A DNA stretch of 64,000 nt. Source: Magnetaquiglobus sp039908105 (GTDB lineage: Bacteria > Pseudomonadota > Magnetococcia > Magnetococcales > Magnetaquicoccaceae). The DNA lies in the NCBI GenBank assembly GCA_039908105.1, contig JAMOBI010000003.1, forward strand, positions 1 through 64,000, in the 5' to 3' direction. The notes beneath the pieces were generated by a model. It was not told the origin of the DNA. It saw only the letters and a list, made by a program, of their open reading frames with translations, and did not search any database. Below are positions 43,407 through 55,890 of this stretch, piece by piece (position 1 is the stretch's first letter; each line of letters begins with the position of its first letter). Both the position numbers and the translations under genes were made by a program.

Positions 43407-44177
43407 TCATATCGCCACCCAAAACCGCTGACCACCCGCATCGACGACCCGCAGAGGATGACCGAAAAGCCGGGTCAACCGCTCCGGTTGCAGCATGGCC
43501 TCATCCGTTCCCTGTTCACTCCCTCCGTTGCCGGCAAGCAGCAGAATATGGTCACAAAAGCGGGCGGCCAGATGAATATCGTGAGTCACCAACACCATTG
43601 TCCCCTCTGTTTGCCTGACCCGTCCGGCAAACAATTTCAACAGGGCGATCTGATGTCCCAAATCCAGATGGTTGGTCGGTTCATCGAGAAGAAAAACGCG
43701 CGGGGCCTGGAGCAGCAAGGTGACCGCCTCCATGCGGCGGCGCTCCCCACCCGACAAACTCTCCACCGGACGAGTTGCCAACGCCTCCAGACCGGTGGTA
43801 CGCAACGCCTCCCATGCCATCTCCTCATCAACCCGACCATGAGCGGTCCAGAACCCCAGATGTGGATAGCGACCCGCCAGTACGGTCTCGAGTACGGTTG
43901 TTGGGAACGGGTAGTCGACCTGTTGAAAAAGAATGCCAACCCCACGCGCAATGGCCCGTCGACTCAACCGCGCCATCGGCACTCCTTCGATGAACACCTC
44001 GCCCGCATCTGGACGACGCAATCCAGCCAGCGCATGCAACAGAGTCGTTTTCCCGGCACCATTTGGCCCGAGTATCGCCCAGCACTCTCCAGCTCGCAAC
44101 TGCCAATTCAAATCGCCGCACAACTCCCGTCCCTTGTAACCCAACCGCAAGCCTCGCGTTTCCAGAATCGGAGTCAC
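43407..44177 (-). CDS. ABC transporter ATPase of the FecE/BtuD (B12, heme, siderophore) type
   Basis: 256 residues. Walker A GPNGAGKTTLL near 38-48, signature LSGGERRRMEAV, Walker B VFLLDEPTNHLD and the H-loop VTHDIH are intact. The sequence pattern (RRPDAGEVFIEGVPM ... ) is that of importers for iron-siderophore, heme or cobalamin. It overlaps the permease gene by 4 bp as last gene of a six-gene operon. Proximity of btuB under a B12 riboswitch makes corrinoid import plausible, but the promoter of this operon shows no riboswitch. Confidence 0.9.
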   Translation of the reverse strand: MTPILETRGLRLGYKGRELCGDLNWQLRAGECWAILGPNGAGKTTLLHALAGLRRPDAGEVFIEGVPMARLSRRAIARGVGILFQQVDYPFPTTVLETVLAGRYPHLGFWTAHGRVDEEMAWEALRTTGLEALATRPVESLSGGERRRMEAVTLLLQAPRVFLLDEPTNHLDLGHQIALLKLFAGRVRQTEGTMVLVTHDIHLAARFCDHILLLAGNGGSEQGTDEAMLQPERLTRLFGHPLRVVDAGGQRFWVAI

Positions 44178-45202
44178 CGGACGACGCTCCGGCGCAACAA
44201 CCAGATAAACAGCGGGACGCCAAGTAGCGCAGTCAGAATCCCGGCAGGCATCTGCTGCGGGGCAATCAGTGTGCGAGCCAAAAGATCGGCCAACGTCAGC
44301 AGCGCTCCACCCAGCAGAACAGCCGCCGGCAACAGAAAACGGTGATCGCTACAGCCGGCCAAACGCAGCAGGTGCGGGGTAACCAGACCAATGAAACCAA
44401 TGCTTCCAACCGCAGAGACCGCCGCTGCCGCAGCCAATGAAGCAACCAGATAGAGAAACAATTGCAGCGGCATCACCGCCACACCCAGGCTTGCAGCCCG
44501 CAAGGTGCCGCTGGCCAACAGATTCATCGATCGGGCCAGCGGCCAGGTCATGGCCAACAGAAACAATAAGATCACGACAAGGGGCGTCGCATCGCCGCCA
44601 CGCCCCAGATCGCCCATCAGCCAGAACAGCGCGCCGCGCAACCGCTCATCCGGCAGCAAATACAACAAAAAACTCACTCCCGCGCCCCACCCCGAAGCAA
44701 CCACCACCCCGGTCAGCAACAAACGCGATCCACCCTCCCAACCACCCGCTCCTCCGGCAAACCACAACACGGTCAGCATCGACAACACCGCACCCAGCCA
44801 AGCGCCGCCATCCACCCATACCCCGGAAGCACCGAAAGCCAACGCCAGAATCGCCCCGAATGCCGCCCCTCCCGACACTCCCAGAACATACGGATCGGCC
44901 AGAGGATTGCGCATCAACACCTGCATCAATACTCCAGACAGAGCCAGAAGCCCGCCCACGGCCATGGCTCCCGCCACCCTCGGCAGCCGCAGCTCGAAGA
45001 TCACCTGTCCAAAAAGTGGATCATTCGTCCCGCCAACAAGAAGCGCCCAAAGGGCCGACACACCGCCGCCCAGGCTGCCATGTGACAATGCCGCCACAAA
45101 CACCAAGCCGGACCCAAGTAACAACAACGCCAGCAGGGTCACCCGACCCTGCTGGCGTACCTGAGTCAATACATATGCCGGTTTATGCTTTAGAGAACTC
45201 AT
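44174..45202 (-). CDS. FecCD/BtuC-type ABC transporter permease
   Basis: 342 residues with about ten hydrophobic helices. FecCD-family motifs: LRLPRVAGAMAVGGLLALSGVLMQ, NPLADPYVLGVSGGAAFGA and the coupling region GSIGFIGLVTPHLLRLAGCSDHR. Start at 45202, inside the last 20 bp of the receiver-protein gene, so translation is coupled to the signalling genes. The neighbouring ATPase completes the importer; the cognate soluble binding protein of the BtuF type is not in the window. Confidence 0.9.
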   Translation of the reverse strand: MSSLKHKPAYVLTQVRQQGRVTLLALLLLGSGLVFVAALSHGSLGGGVSALWALLVGGTNDPLFGQVIFELRLPRVAGAMAVGGLLALSGVLMQVLMRNPLADPYVLGVSGGAAFGAILALAFGASGVWVDGGAWLGAVLSMLTVLWFAGGAGGWEGGSRLLLTGVVVASGWGAGVSFLLYLLPDERLRGALFWLMGDLGRGGDATPLVVILLFLLAMTWPLARSMNLLASGTLRAASLGVAVMPLQLFLYLVASLAAAAAVSAVGSIGFIGLVTPHLLRLAGCSDHRFLLPAAVLLGGALLTLADLLARTLIAPQQMPAGILTALLGVPLFIWLLRRSVVR

Positions 45203-46190
45203 TATGCGGCACGATGCAGCGATGCAGCCAGTCGCGCAGCAACACGGCGTACTTGTTGCCATTCTCCTCCTTGTGGGTCTCGATCTCTTCCATCGCCTCC
45301 TTGTACATCTTGTGACGCGACAACGCATGTTGAATGGCGCGCACCAGGGTACGACGATTGACCTGCCCTTTGATCAGATAGTCCTGCGCCCCATCCTCCA
45401 CCGCCTTGATCGCCTGGTCATCATCGTCCATGCCGGTGAACACGATAATCGGCGTGTCGAAGGCCATGGCCTGCATGCGCACGAAGGTCTGCTCGTACCC
45501 CTGGCTGTCGCTTAAGTTCAGATCGAGCAGGAGCAGATCGTACTTGTCCTGTCCGAGCCGCTGTTCGGCCTCCTGGAACGAGGCGGCATGGGTCAACTTG
45601 TAGATCGGCGGCGCATTCGGATCCTCGCGCTTCTCCACCGAATTGGCCAGCCACGCCTGAATAACCTCGAAGAACTCCACCTCATCCTCGACAATCAGGA
45701 AATGGTAACAGACGCTGAAATCGTGCACATTCGGCAATTTGCGACACGGTGAGAGCTGATCGCCCTTGGATTTTTTCTCGATCTTGCCGGAGGTTGCCGA
45801 TTTCTTGCCTTTGTCGCCACTCTTGGTCGATCCGTGTTCCAGATCGAACAACCGCTGCGACAGATGACGAATCAAGCGAAAGGCGATCGAAGGATCCTGA
45901 TGCATCCGCGCAACGAACATCTTCTCGTCGATTCCCAGGATATAGGAGTCCTCCATCGCCCTGGCGGTCGCGAATCGCTCATGATTGGCCGTAAAGGCCG
46001 AAGCGATGCCGAAGATCTCGCCGTCGCCGATCTCCACACGCATGCTCTTGCCCGCCGAAGAGTCACGGGTCAGTTCCACCCGGCCTTTGCGAACCATAAA
46101 AAATTTGTCGGACAGCTCCCCCTGCCGAAAGATGATCTCCCCCCGCTTGTAGAGCCTGCCCAGCTCCCGGATATCATCATGCGCGAACAT
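45183..46190 (-). CDS. Cyclic-nucleotide-binding domain and receiver domain protein
   Basis: 335 residues. N-terminal cNMP-binding fold (about 10-130: YKRGEIIFRQGELSDKFFMV, GDGEIFGIASAF), a Lys/Ser-rich linker, then a C-terminal receiver (about 180-310) with FLIVEDEVEF, phospho-acceptor Asp in LLLLDLNLSDS, Thr in IVFTGMDD and Lys in YLIKGQ. It has no DNA-binding domain, so it is a phosphorelay endpoint or connector acting by contact. ATG at 46190 with GGGAG upstream; the longer frame reads into the kinase gene. Third signalling gene of the operon. Confidence 0.88.
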   Translation of the reverse strand: MFAHDDIRELGRLYKRGEIIFRQGELSDKFFMVRKGRVELTRDSSAGKSMRVEIGDGEIFGIASAFTANHERFATARAMEDSYILGIDEKMFVARMHQDPSIAFRLIRHLSQRLFDLEHGSTKSGDKGKKSATSGKIEKKSKGDQLSPCRKLPNVHDFSVCYHFLIVEDEVEFFEVIQAWLANSVEKREDPNAPPIYKLTHAASFQEAEQRLGQDKYDLLLLDLNLSDSQGYEQTFVRMQAMAFDTPIIVFTGMDDDDQAIKAVEDGAQDYLIKGQVNRRTLVRAIQHALSRHKMYKEAMEEIETHKEENGNKYAVLLRDWLHRCIVPHNEFSKA

Positions 46191-46194
46191 CTCA

Positions 46195-48276
46195 TCAACT
46201 CCCGTCCACCAAATAGGCCGAAATGGCCGCATCCGCCAAACGGATCTCTTCCAACAGCCGCTCCGCCAGTTCGGTGGCGCCATCCAGCGATCCGGTCTTG
46301 ACCTTGTTGTCCAGCGACACCACGATCTCACGCATGCGCCCCAATCCGAACTGCGCGGAAAGACTCTTCAAGGAGTGGACCTCCATGTGCACCTGATTGG
46401 CATCCTTTGCCTTGACCGCCGCCCAGATGCGCGCCGATCGATCCGGCAGTCCGGACTGGAAGGTACGCAGCACTTTGGCAAACTCCTCTCCGAGATCCTC
46501 CTGCAACTCTTGGATCTTGTCACGATCGATTGGTTCCCGTTCCCGTGCAGCTGCCGGATCAACAGCAGCGGTCAATGCCGCCTGATTTCTGGCGCGCGTC
46601 AGCCACTGCGAAATCACCGCCACAAGCGCCGTGCGCTTGAAAGGCTTGCTCAAATAATCGTCCATGCCCGCAGCCAGACACTTCTCCCGATCCCCCTGCA
46701 TGGCATTGGCGGTCAAGGCGATCACCGGCGTGCGCCGCGCCCGGCCGGAGGACAACTCCATCTTGCGGAACTCACGGGTGGCGGCATAGCCGTCCATTTC
46801 CGGCATCAAACAGTCCATGAGCACCAGATCGAACGTCATTCGCGCCAATTTTCCAAGCGCCACCCGTCCATTCTGGGCCACATCGATCCGCGCACGATAA
46901 GGTTGCAACATCCCCTTGATCACCGCCAGATTGATCGGATCGTCTTCCACCAGAAGAATCGACATATCAACCGGAATCTCGACGAACGTGGCCTCCGCAG
47001 CCCCCGAACTCTCGGCCCTTGATACCGCCACGCGCGCCATCTTGAAGGGGATCTCCACCCGGAAGGTGCTGCCGACCCCCAATTGACTGTGCACGGAGAT
47101 CTCGCCACCCATCATGCGCACCAGACGGTTGGTGATGCTCAACCCCAAACCCGTGCCGCCGAATTTGCGCGTCGTGGAGCTGTCCACCTGAGAGAAGGCG
47201 TCGAAAAGCCGGGCGAAATTCTCCGGGCTGATGCCGATGCCGGTATCCCGCACCACGAAGGCGATCAACGTCTGTTCCGACGAGACCTTCAACGGCTCGA
47301 CCTGCAGCGAAACCCCACCCATCTCGGTGAATTTCAACGCATTGGACAACAGATTGGTCAGGATCTGTCGCACCCGCACCGGATCGCCGATCAGATCGCG
47401 CGGCAGCAGTCCATCGTGCTCGATCCGGAAGGCCAACTCCTTGCTGCTCGCCACCTGGGAGAAGATGAATTGCAACTCGTCAAGCAGCCCCCACAAACCG
47501 AACGGAATCGCCTCCAACTCCAGCCGTCCGGCCTCGATCTTGGAGAAGTCCAGGATATCGTTGATGATGACCAGCAGATTCTCCCCGGAACGACGAATCG
47601 TCTCGACATACAGACGGTACTCTTCGCTCATCTCCAGATCGATCAACAGCTCCGCCATGCCGAGAATGCCGTTCAAAGGGGTGCGGATCTCATGGCTCAT
47701 CACCGCCAAAAATTCGCTTTTGGCCATGCTGGCCCGCTCCGCAGCCAACATCGCGGCATGCAGATCGCGCTCGTTCTCCGCCAGACGCTCCAAAGCCTCC
47801 TCGGCCCGCAAGCGGGCCTTGTCGAGGGCGAGGTTCTTCAACTCCAGCGCACGACGCGCCAGCAACAGATGCTCGATGTTCTTCACCCGCGCCAGAATGA
47901 TCTGCGGACTCGAAGGTTTGCGGATGTAATCAATGGCGCCCAGAGCCAATCCTCTGGCCTCATCCTCGAATTCGGTCTTGGCGGTCAGAAAAATCACCGG
48001 AATCCCGGCGGTCAGAGGATCCTCCTTCAAGCGCCGGCAGGTCTCGTAGCCATCCATCACCGGCATCATGATGTCGAGCAGAATGATGTCCGGCACCACC
48101 CGACGCACCACCTGCAACGCCTTGACACCGTGCGTGGCCACCAGAATCTGGAAATATTCGTCCAGCGCGCTGCGGATGATATCGATATTCTCCGGTTGAT
48201 CATCCACCAAAAGCACGATGCTCTTGCGCGCATCGCCACCCGGATCCGGATGCATACCAGCAAATTGGCTCTCCAT
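46195..48276 (-). CDS. Hybrid histidine kinase (REC-HisKA-HATPase-REC-Hpt)
   Basis: 693 residues, no membrane segment. Order: N-terminal receiver (Asp in ILLDIMMPVMDG near 60), coil, HisKA with MSHEIRTPLNGILG near 200, HATPase_c (NLLSNALKFTEMGG, DTGIGI, GGTGLGLSI), second receiver (VLMDCLMPEMDGY), and a C-terminal Hpt domain (VHMEVHSLKSLSAQFG with the His). Start ATG 48276 is 2 bp from the upstream kinase stop. It is probably phosphorylated through the membrane kinase gene ahead of it and passes phosphate to the receiver protein that follows. Confidence 0.9.
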   Translation of the reverse strand: MESQFAGMHPDPGGDARKSIVLLVDDQPENIDIIRSALDEYFQILVATHGVKALQVVRRVVPDIILLDIMMPVMDGYETCRRLKEDPLTAGIPVIFLTAKTEFEDEARGLALGAIDYIRKPSSPQIILARVKNIEHLLLARRALELKNLALDKARLRAEEALERLAENERDLHAAMLAAERASMAKSEFLAVMSHEIRTPLNGILGMAELLIDLEMSEEYRLYVETIRRSGENLLVIINDILDFSKIEAGRLELEAIPFGLWGLLDELQFIFSQVASSKELAFRIEHDGLLPRDLIGDPVRVRQILTNLLSNALKFTEMGGVSLQVEPLKVSSEQTLIAFVVRDTGIGISPENFARLFDAFSQVDSSTTRKFGGTGLGLSITNRLVRMMGGEISVHSQLGVGSTFRVEIPFKMARVAVSRAESSGAAEATFVEIPVDMSILLVEDDPINLAVIKGMLQPYRARIDVAQNGRVALGKLARMTFDLVLMDCLMPEMDGYAATREFRKMELSSGRARRTPVIALTANAMQGDREKCLAAGMDDYLSKPFKRTALVAVISQWLTRARNQAALTAAVDPAAAREREPIDRDKIQELQEDLGEEFAKVLRTFQSGLPDRSARIWAAVKAKDANQVHMEVHSLKSLSAQFGLGRMREIVVSLDNKVKTGSLDGATELAERLLEEIRLADAAISAYLVDGS

Positions 48277-48277
48277 C

Positions 48278-51204
<2,927 letters not shown>

Positions 51205-51208
<4 letters not shown>

Positions 51209-53346
51209 CGCGCCGACCTCCCTTCCGCCGGCACGATCACCCCCTCTTTTGTCAAACGGGCGAGACGATAATCGCTCATCTCCAAGGCATCGTGACGCTT
51301 GGCATCAAAAGGGTGATCCAGACGGCGGCTCACCCCATCGTAAGGCGGCAGATGCTCCAGGGCATCGCGAATCACGCGGCGATCCGTCGATCCCGCCAGC
51401 CGTATCGCCTCGGACAAAAGACGTACCAGATCATAGGCGTGGGTCAACCCGGCCCATAAATAAACCGGATTACGCTCATTCAGACCCAGTGAGGCTTGAT
51501 AGCGCTGCCACAATGCCATACCCTGCCGGTTCTCTCCCTCCTTGAGGAAACCGGTCTGCGGAAAGACCAAATCCATGCCGGCCAGGACGCTCTTCTGCCG
51601 ATCGGTCAGTCGCTCCCCGAGCACCCCCCAATGGGAGACCACGGCCACAGCCGGAAGTTGCCGATTGAGTTCCATCAGGAACGGAATGCTCTCATCCGGG
51701 GTGTCGACCAGCATCACCACATCGGCACCGACCTCCGCCAAATTGGCGACCAGCCCATCGAACCGCTCCTGACCATTGTCCACCCAGTGCAGCGCGACGG
51801 GTCGCACACCTCTGGCATTCAAATGGCGCGACACGATCCTCTCGAAATCGATTCCCCAACTGGAGTTCTCCAGGACCAGCGCGATCCGCGCACCGCGTTG
51901 CAAGGCGGCATCCGCCAGGAATGGTGCGGTCCAGCGGTCGTTGAGACTCAAACGAAACACCTGATTGGGTTGAAAGCCGTTTTCGGTCAAATGGCGCGCC
52001 GCAGACCAGGGCAACAGCATCGGCATCTCCAGATCATGCACCAACTCCACTTCGGCTGCCACCACGGCACTCTTCTGCCCTCCCAGTACCGCCACCAGAT
52101 CCTCGAATGCGGCAAAAAATCTCAGATTGTCCAAGCCTCGCGTCGCCAATCCGTGATTGTCCCGCACCACCAGGCGAAGCTTGCGCCCCAGCACCCCCCC
52201 CTCGGCATTGATCGCCTCGATGGCCAACCGCGCCCCCCTGGACAACTCCAGACCGACCAGAGCGCTCTCCCCGGACAATTGGGCATCCAGACCAATCAGA
52301 ATCTCCTTTCCCTGAGAGGAGTTCGCACCACCCGGCATTTGCCATTCGGCCAGCTTGGCCATGACATCCGCCCCGATCTCCTCTTCAAACTTGTCCGGCA
52401 CATGGGCCAAAGCGTCACGGAACCGCACCCGATCTTCAGGAACCGGTTCATGAATCATCACCCCGGCAGCGCGCATTCTCGCAAGAACCTCTTCCTCTTC
52501 CTGCTGCTGCGAGTCTCGCGTCCACCAGGTCATCTCCCGTGCCACCTCCAGCAGAATCTCCTGCTGTCGCGCAGTCAGCATCTCCTGCGCATCCCGACCG
52601 ATAGCCAACAAATGGCTGTCATGGGCATGCCCGCTCAAGGTCAAATGCCCCAAACCAAATTTCCCAGCCACCCCCTCCATTCCAGACAGAGAGCGATCCA
52701 CCACACCAACCGACTCGCCGCCAGCCACGAAACGGCCTCCCAAACGGTCATACAGCTCCCGCCTCACCCGGTCATCCGGTTCGACAACCCGCAAGCCAGC
52801 AAAGGAGTCGGGCGACAACAGAGGGCGATCGGCAAGCCAATGCCGACTGCCACCATCCCAAAAGGCGATTCCCTCCAGATTCAAGGCACGCACCTTATCG
52901 AGAAGCAACCGCCCGAAATCACCATCGAGCGTCTGATGCAGGAACGAACGGGACGGAAACAGAAATGGCAGATCGAACACCCGCAAGGATTCAACCCGCT
53001 TGGCCAGCGTACCCCCCGACACCAGGACCATACCGAGCTCTCCCCGGCCCGCCAGCTTGACCATGCGATCGTCGCCCCCGAACTCCGAGGAGGCATGCAG
53101 GGTCAATTTCAGCGTATCCTGACTCGCGTTGGCCACCCGTTCGACCAATCGTTCCGCAGCCGCACGCGCAACCGGCGTCACGGTGCTGGCAATGCCAAAA
53201 CGCACCGTTACCTCACGACCAGTATGACGTGAACCGGTTTTCGGTTCATCGATCACACGCAGGCTCTTGCCGATGCGCATCCCCAACAGGACGAGCACCA
53301 ACAACAAAAAAAATAACAGGATACGCTTGAAACTCTTCTCCGACAT
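51205..53346 (-). CDS. Membrane-anchored double periplasmic-binding protein (DctP-like plus Leu/Ile/Val-binding-like)
   Basis: 713 residues. An N-terminal uncleaved-looking helix (RILLFFLLLVLVLLGMRI) is followed by two different solute-binding folds. Residues about 45-345 look like a TRAP-type DctP protein (VTVRFGIASTVTPVARAAAERL, FDLPFLFPSRSFLHQTLDGDFG); about 350-690 look like a type I LIV-binding protein (ILIGLDAQLSGESALVGLELSRGARLAIEAIN at 350, cited by its IGLDAQLSGESA block; LVLENSSWGIDFERIV). No transporter of either class is nearby. The gene heads an operon whose next gene is a histidine kinase, so it is better read as a ligand sensor than as a transport component. Confidence 0.8.
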
Positions 53347-53414
53347 CCGACCGATCGTCCCTGGTCACCCGAACTGTTGCTGTAACGATTCAACGGAATC
53401 ATTACGCTCAAGCC

Positions 53415-53783
53415 TCATATCAACCGCTCCCACAACACCAACCCCCAGACCAACACCACCAGAGCCAAGGCCACGAAGACCGCCGAAGAGCCCAAATCCT
53501 TGGCCCGCCCGGCCAAAGGGTGCCGCTCCGGCCCGATCCGATCCACCACCGCCTCGATCGACGAATTGAGCAGCTCCACAATCAATACCACCAGCAACGA
53601 TCCAATCAATAAAGCCTTTTCCACCGCACCGTTGCCCAACCACAACCCAAACGGCATCATCAGCAGCACACCGACCAACTCCTGACGAAACGCCGCCTCA
53701 TGGCGCCACGCAGCCTGAAATCCCAACCAGGAGTAGCCCGCCGCATGAATGATCCGGGTCAATCCAGTCGCTCCAGGTTTCAT
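53415..53783 (-). CDS. dgkA: Diacylglycerol kinase
   Basis: Small inner-membrane kinase that recycles diacylglycerol to phosphatidic acid. About 122 residues with three helices and the catalytic segment VELLNSSIEAVVDRIGPERH followed by AKDLGSSAVF. GAGG precedes ATG 53783 by 8 bp. It sits 68 bp upstream of the sensor operon on the same strand. Confidence 0.95.
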   Translation of the reverse strand: MKPGATGLTRIIHAAGYSWLGFQAAWRHEAAFRQELVGVLLMMPFGLWLGNGAVEKALLIGSLLVVLIVELLNSSIEAVVDRIGPERHPLAGRAKDLGSSAVFVALALVVLVWGLVLWERLI

Positions 53784-53814
53784 GCGTCCCACCTCGAATC
53801 AATAATCCGGTTCA

Positions 53815-54465
53815 TCATTCCGCTTCCCCAGTCTTCAAAAAATGTCGTACCCAGCGCGCCGCACGACGGGAAAATACCAACCCCACATGCATCACCGGCA
53901 ACGTGGCATGCACCGCCCCCGGCAGTCGGGTCTCGGCAACCGCCACCACGCCATCGTTCGGGGTCTCAACCCCCCAAACCAAATGACTCAACCCAAAAGG
54001 CAACGTCCCCGCCAATACGCCAATCTCTCGCCCATCGGGCTTGCAATAGGCCCGTTGACCATCCAACGCGCCCTCCAGGCTCCCTCCCAACAACCAGGCC
54101 CCCCCGGGCCAACGCGCCAACCTCTGGGCCGAGACCGATCCCTGAAACGGGGTGCCCAACGCCACCATCCGCCCGATCGGCGCCTCTGGATACCGCTCCA
54201 GCATGCGCAACGCCACCAATCCCCCCAGACTGTGACACACCAGATGCACCGATCCAGCCGGTACGGAACGCATGCCGGGACCAAACCGCAACTCCAAATA
54301 CTCCCACAATCCGTCGGCATTCTCATCCAATCCGCGCCGCACCGTCGGATAGCGAAACGTCATTACCCGAAACCCATCCTGGCGCAGGTGCAGATCCAAC
54401 CATTTGAACTCCGTGCCATCCAGCCACAAACCGTGCACCAGCACCACACTCTCTTCAACCGGCAT
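53815..54465 (-). CDS. Alpha/beta hydrolase (lipase/PGAP1-like esterase)
   Basis: About 216 residues. VVLVHGLWLDG oxyanion strand, nucleophile elbow CHSLGGLVAL, then ALGTPFQGS and an acid/His region (NDGVVAVAETR and HVGLVFS). No signal peptide, so cytoplasmic or peripheral. Start unclear: ATG 54465 has GGGAG 6 bp upstream, and ATG 54498 is also open. Next to dgkA, so a lipid link is possible but unproven. Confidence 0.8.
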   Translation of the reverse strand: MPVEESVVLVHGLWLDGTEFKWLDLHLRQDGFRVMTFRYPTVRRGLDENADGLWEYLELRFGPGMRSVPAGSVHLVCHSLGGLVALRMLERYPEAPIGRMVALGTPFQGSVSAQRLARWPGGAWLLGGSLEGALDGQRAYCKPDGREIGVLAGTLPFGLSHLVWGVETPNDGVVAVAETRLPGAVHATLPVMHVGLVFSRRAARWVRHFLKTGEAE

Positions 54466-55011
54466 GCCCATCTCCCTGCCATCCGGATCGCTCGTCATAC
54501 ACTGCCTGACATCAACGAGGCCAATTGACCGTCCGGTCTCCCCCCAACCCAACGCGATCGCAAACATTTCAAAAAGTATTCAACAAAAAAAGGCTTCGCC
54601 CCCGATTTGTGACGAACTCCCCCTCGAATGCATCCGCACAACCCCGCTTTGACCCCAGATCCGGCAGTTGCTGACCATCACCTGCGTCAACCCATTGACC
54701 CATCTGGCAAATCACCAGAAAACCTCATGACCGACAAGGCAATTTCGGTTTCTTACAATTCACCAAACGAACCAATATGTTAGCGCAGGCAATCGCCCGG
54801 AACCGCCGGATCCGGGTTGAACGATTTTTCTGAACCCATAAACCATTCTAGCCGCAATCACCCTTGTACGCCACCTCTTGAAGCCGATTCATCTCGCACC
54901 ACTGCACCACATCCACGAGACATGATGAAGTATCTCATCTGACAATTATCTTTATTTTCATGAATTATGCTTCACCAGGATTACCCAAACAATTTCAAGG
55001 AGACCGTCCCA
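54466..55011. other. Intergenic region, mostly featureless
   Basis: About 540 bp. No ORF with a convincing ribosome site and no repeat element. AT-rich from 54940, just before the ribbon-helix-helix gene, where its promoter would be expected, but no clean -35/-10 pair. Confidence 0.5.
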
Positions 55012-55191
55012 ATGAAATCCGACAAAAAGATCCGCATGGTACAAAAATCGCTGCGTTTCCCCGAAACCCTGGCCGAATGGCTCTCCGACAAGGCGGAGAT
55101 GGAGCGGCGATCCTTCAATCAGGTGGTCATCATGACTCTGGAGCAGATGCAGGCACAGGCACTGGCATCAGAGAACGACAGTCGATCGTGA
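55012..55191 (+). CDS. Arc-like ribbon-helix-helix DNA-binding protein
   Basis: 59 residues. An N-terminal beta strand (IRMVQKSLRFPETLAEWL) and two helices (AEMERRSFNQVVIMTLEQM) match the Arc/MetJ ribbon-helix-helix fold, the strand residues being the DNA-contact ones. AAGGAG before ATG 55012. Such small proteins are autoregulated repressors, often antitoxins; a small ORF follows 31 bp later but is not a recognised toxin. Confidence 0.75.
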   Translation: MKSDKKIRMVQKSLRFPETLAEWLSDKAEMERRSFNQVVIMTLEQMQAQALASENDSRS

Positions 55192-55222
55192 TGCCGCCCG
55201 CAACCATAAGGGAGTAACTATC

Positions 55223-55441
55223 ATGTCGTACCGCCATGTCGAAATCGATCCCGATAACGAAACATCGAGCCTCGATGATCCGAACGCCTGGTTATCGATG
55301 CTGCCGTGGAACAATATTCGCCACCGTCCGCCTGCTCGCGGGTGGCGCGTACCACGTCTACCGTTGACTCCATTGCGCTGGCGGGACGGACGGCATGGCC
55401 TGCCGGAGTGGGAAGGGCAAACCCATTTCGGCATTTGTTAA
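55223..55441 (+). CDS. Hypothetical small protein
   Basis: 72 residues, basic, Trp/Pro/Arg-rich, not recognised. GGGAG lies a suitable distance before the ATG and the gene follows the ribbon-helix-helix ORF, so co-transcription is plausible. The stop TAA is provided by the left end of element E15, so the C-terminus may be truncated. Could be a chance ORF. Confidence 0.4.
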   Translation: MSYRHVEIDPDNETSSLDDPNAWLSMLPWNNIRHRPPARGWRVPRLPLTPLRWRDGRHGLPEWEGQTHFGIC

Positions 55442-55719
55442 GCCGCACCCATCCTTAGGATGTGTAGTGGGCCGACAGAGCTGATTTGATAGCCTGGCAT
55501 GATTCGCTTTTACTGGTAAGAAAAGAGAGGGTTTAGGAGATTCCTCTCCCAGGGTTTTGCTTTTGACTGTGGCCTTTAAACCGCACCTGCTTTGGGATGC
55601 GTAGTTTTTTGCAAGGCTGCGTGCAAGATGTGAGCGTCGTTTCCGCCTTTTGGAAACGAAGCTCGCGTCTTGCACACGGCTTGACAAAAAATGACGCTTC
55701 TCAAGATTGTTGCGGTATG
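55439..55719 (+). repeat. Intergenic hairpin element, copy E15 (with nested right end)
   Basis: TAAGCCGCACCCATCCTTAGG at the stop codon, arm A2 (GACAGAGCTGATTTGA), GAGAGGGTTTAGGAG with a degraded hairpin, then an inverted right end (TTAAACCGCACCTGCTTTGG) inserted within the core, variable stem GTGAGCGTCGTTTCC/GGAAACGAAGCTCGC and a diverged right end like E2. Confidence 0.82.
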
Positions 55720-55740
55720 GCTGTTCGCTGTTCGCTGTTC
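55720..55740 (+). repeat. Heptamer tandem repeat
   Basis: GCTGTTC three times in tandem, immediately after E15. Short; may be a slippage tract or a direct repeat scar. Confidence 0.7.
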
Positions 55741-55890
55741 GACTGTTTGTAGTCGCTTGAAGCCCAGTTGCGAGGATCCTGAGAAAGCAATCTCTCTCCT
55801 CCGGATCCTGACTCGATGATCAGCAGCCCAAAAGAAAACCCACCAGGCATGAGTACGGGTCAGCAGAAGATCAATCCGTCACCAAGCCCC

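Noticed and set aside
51496..53232. Plus-strand ORF of 578 codons opposite the double binding-protein gene
   Set aside because: His/Gln/Pro-rich shadow composition, while the minus-strand protein shows two complete binding folds.
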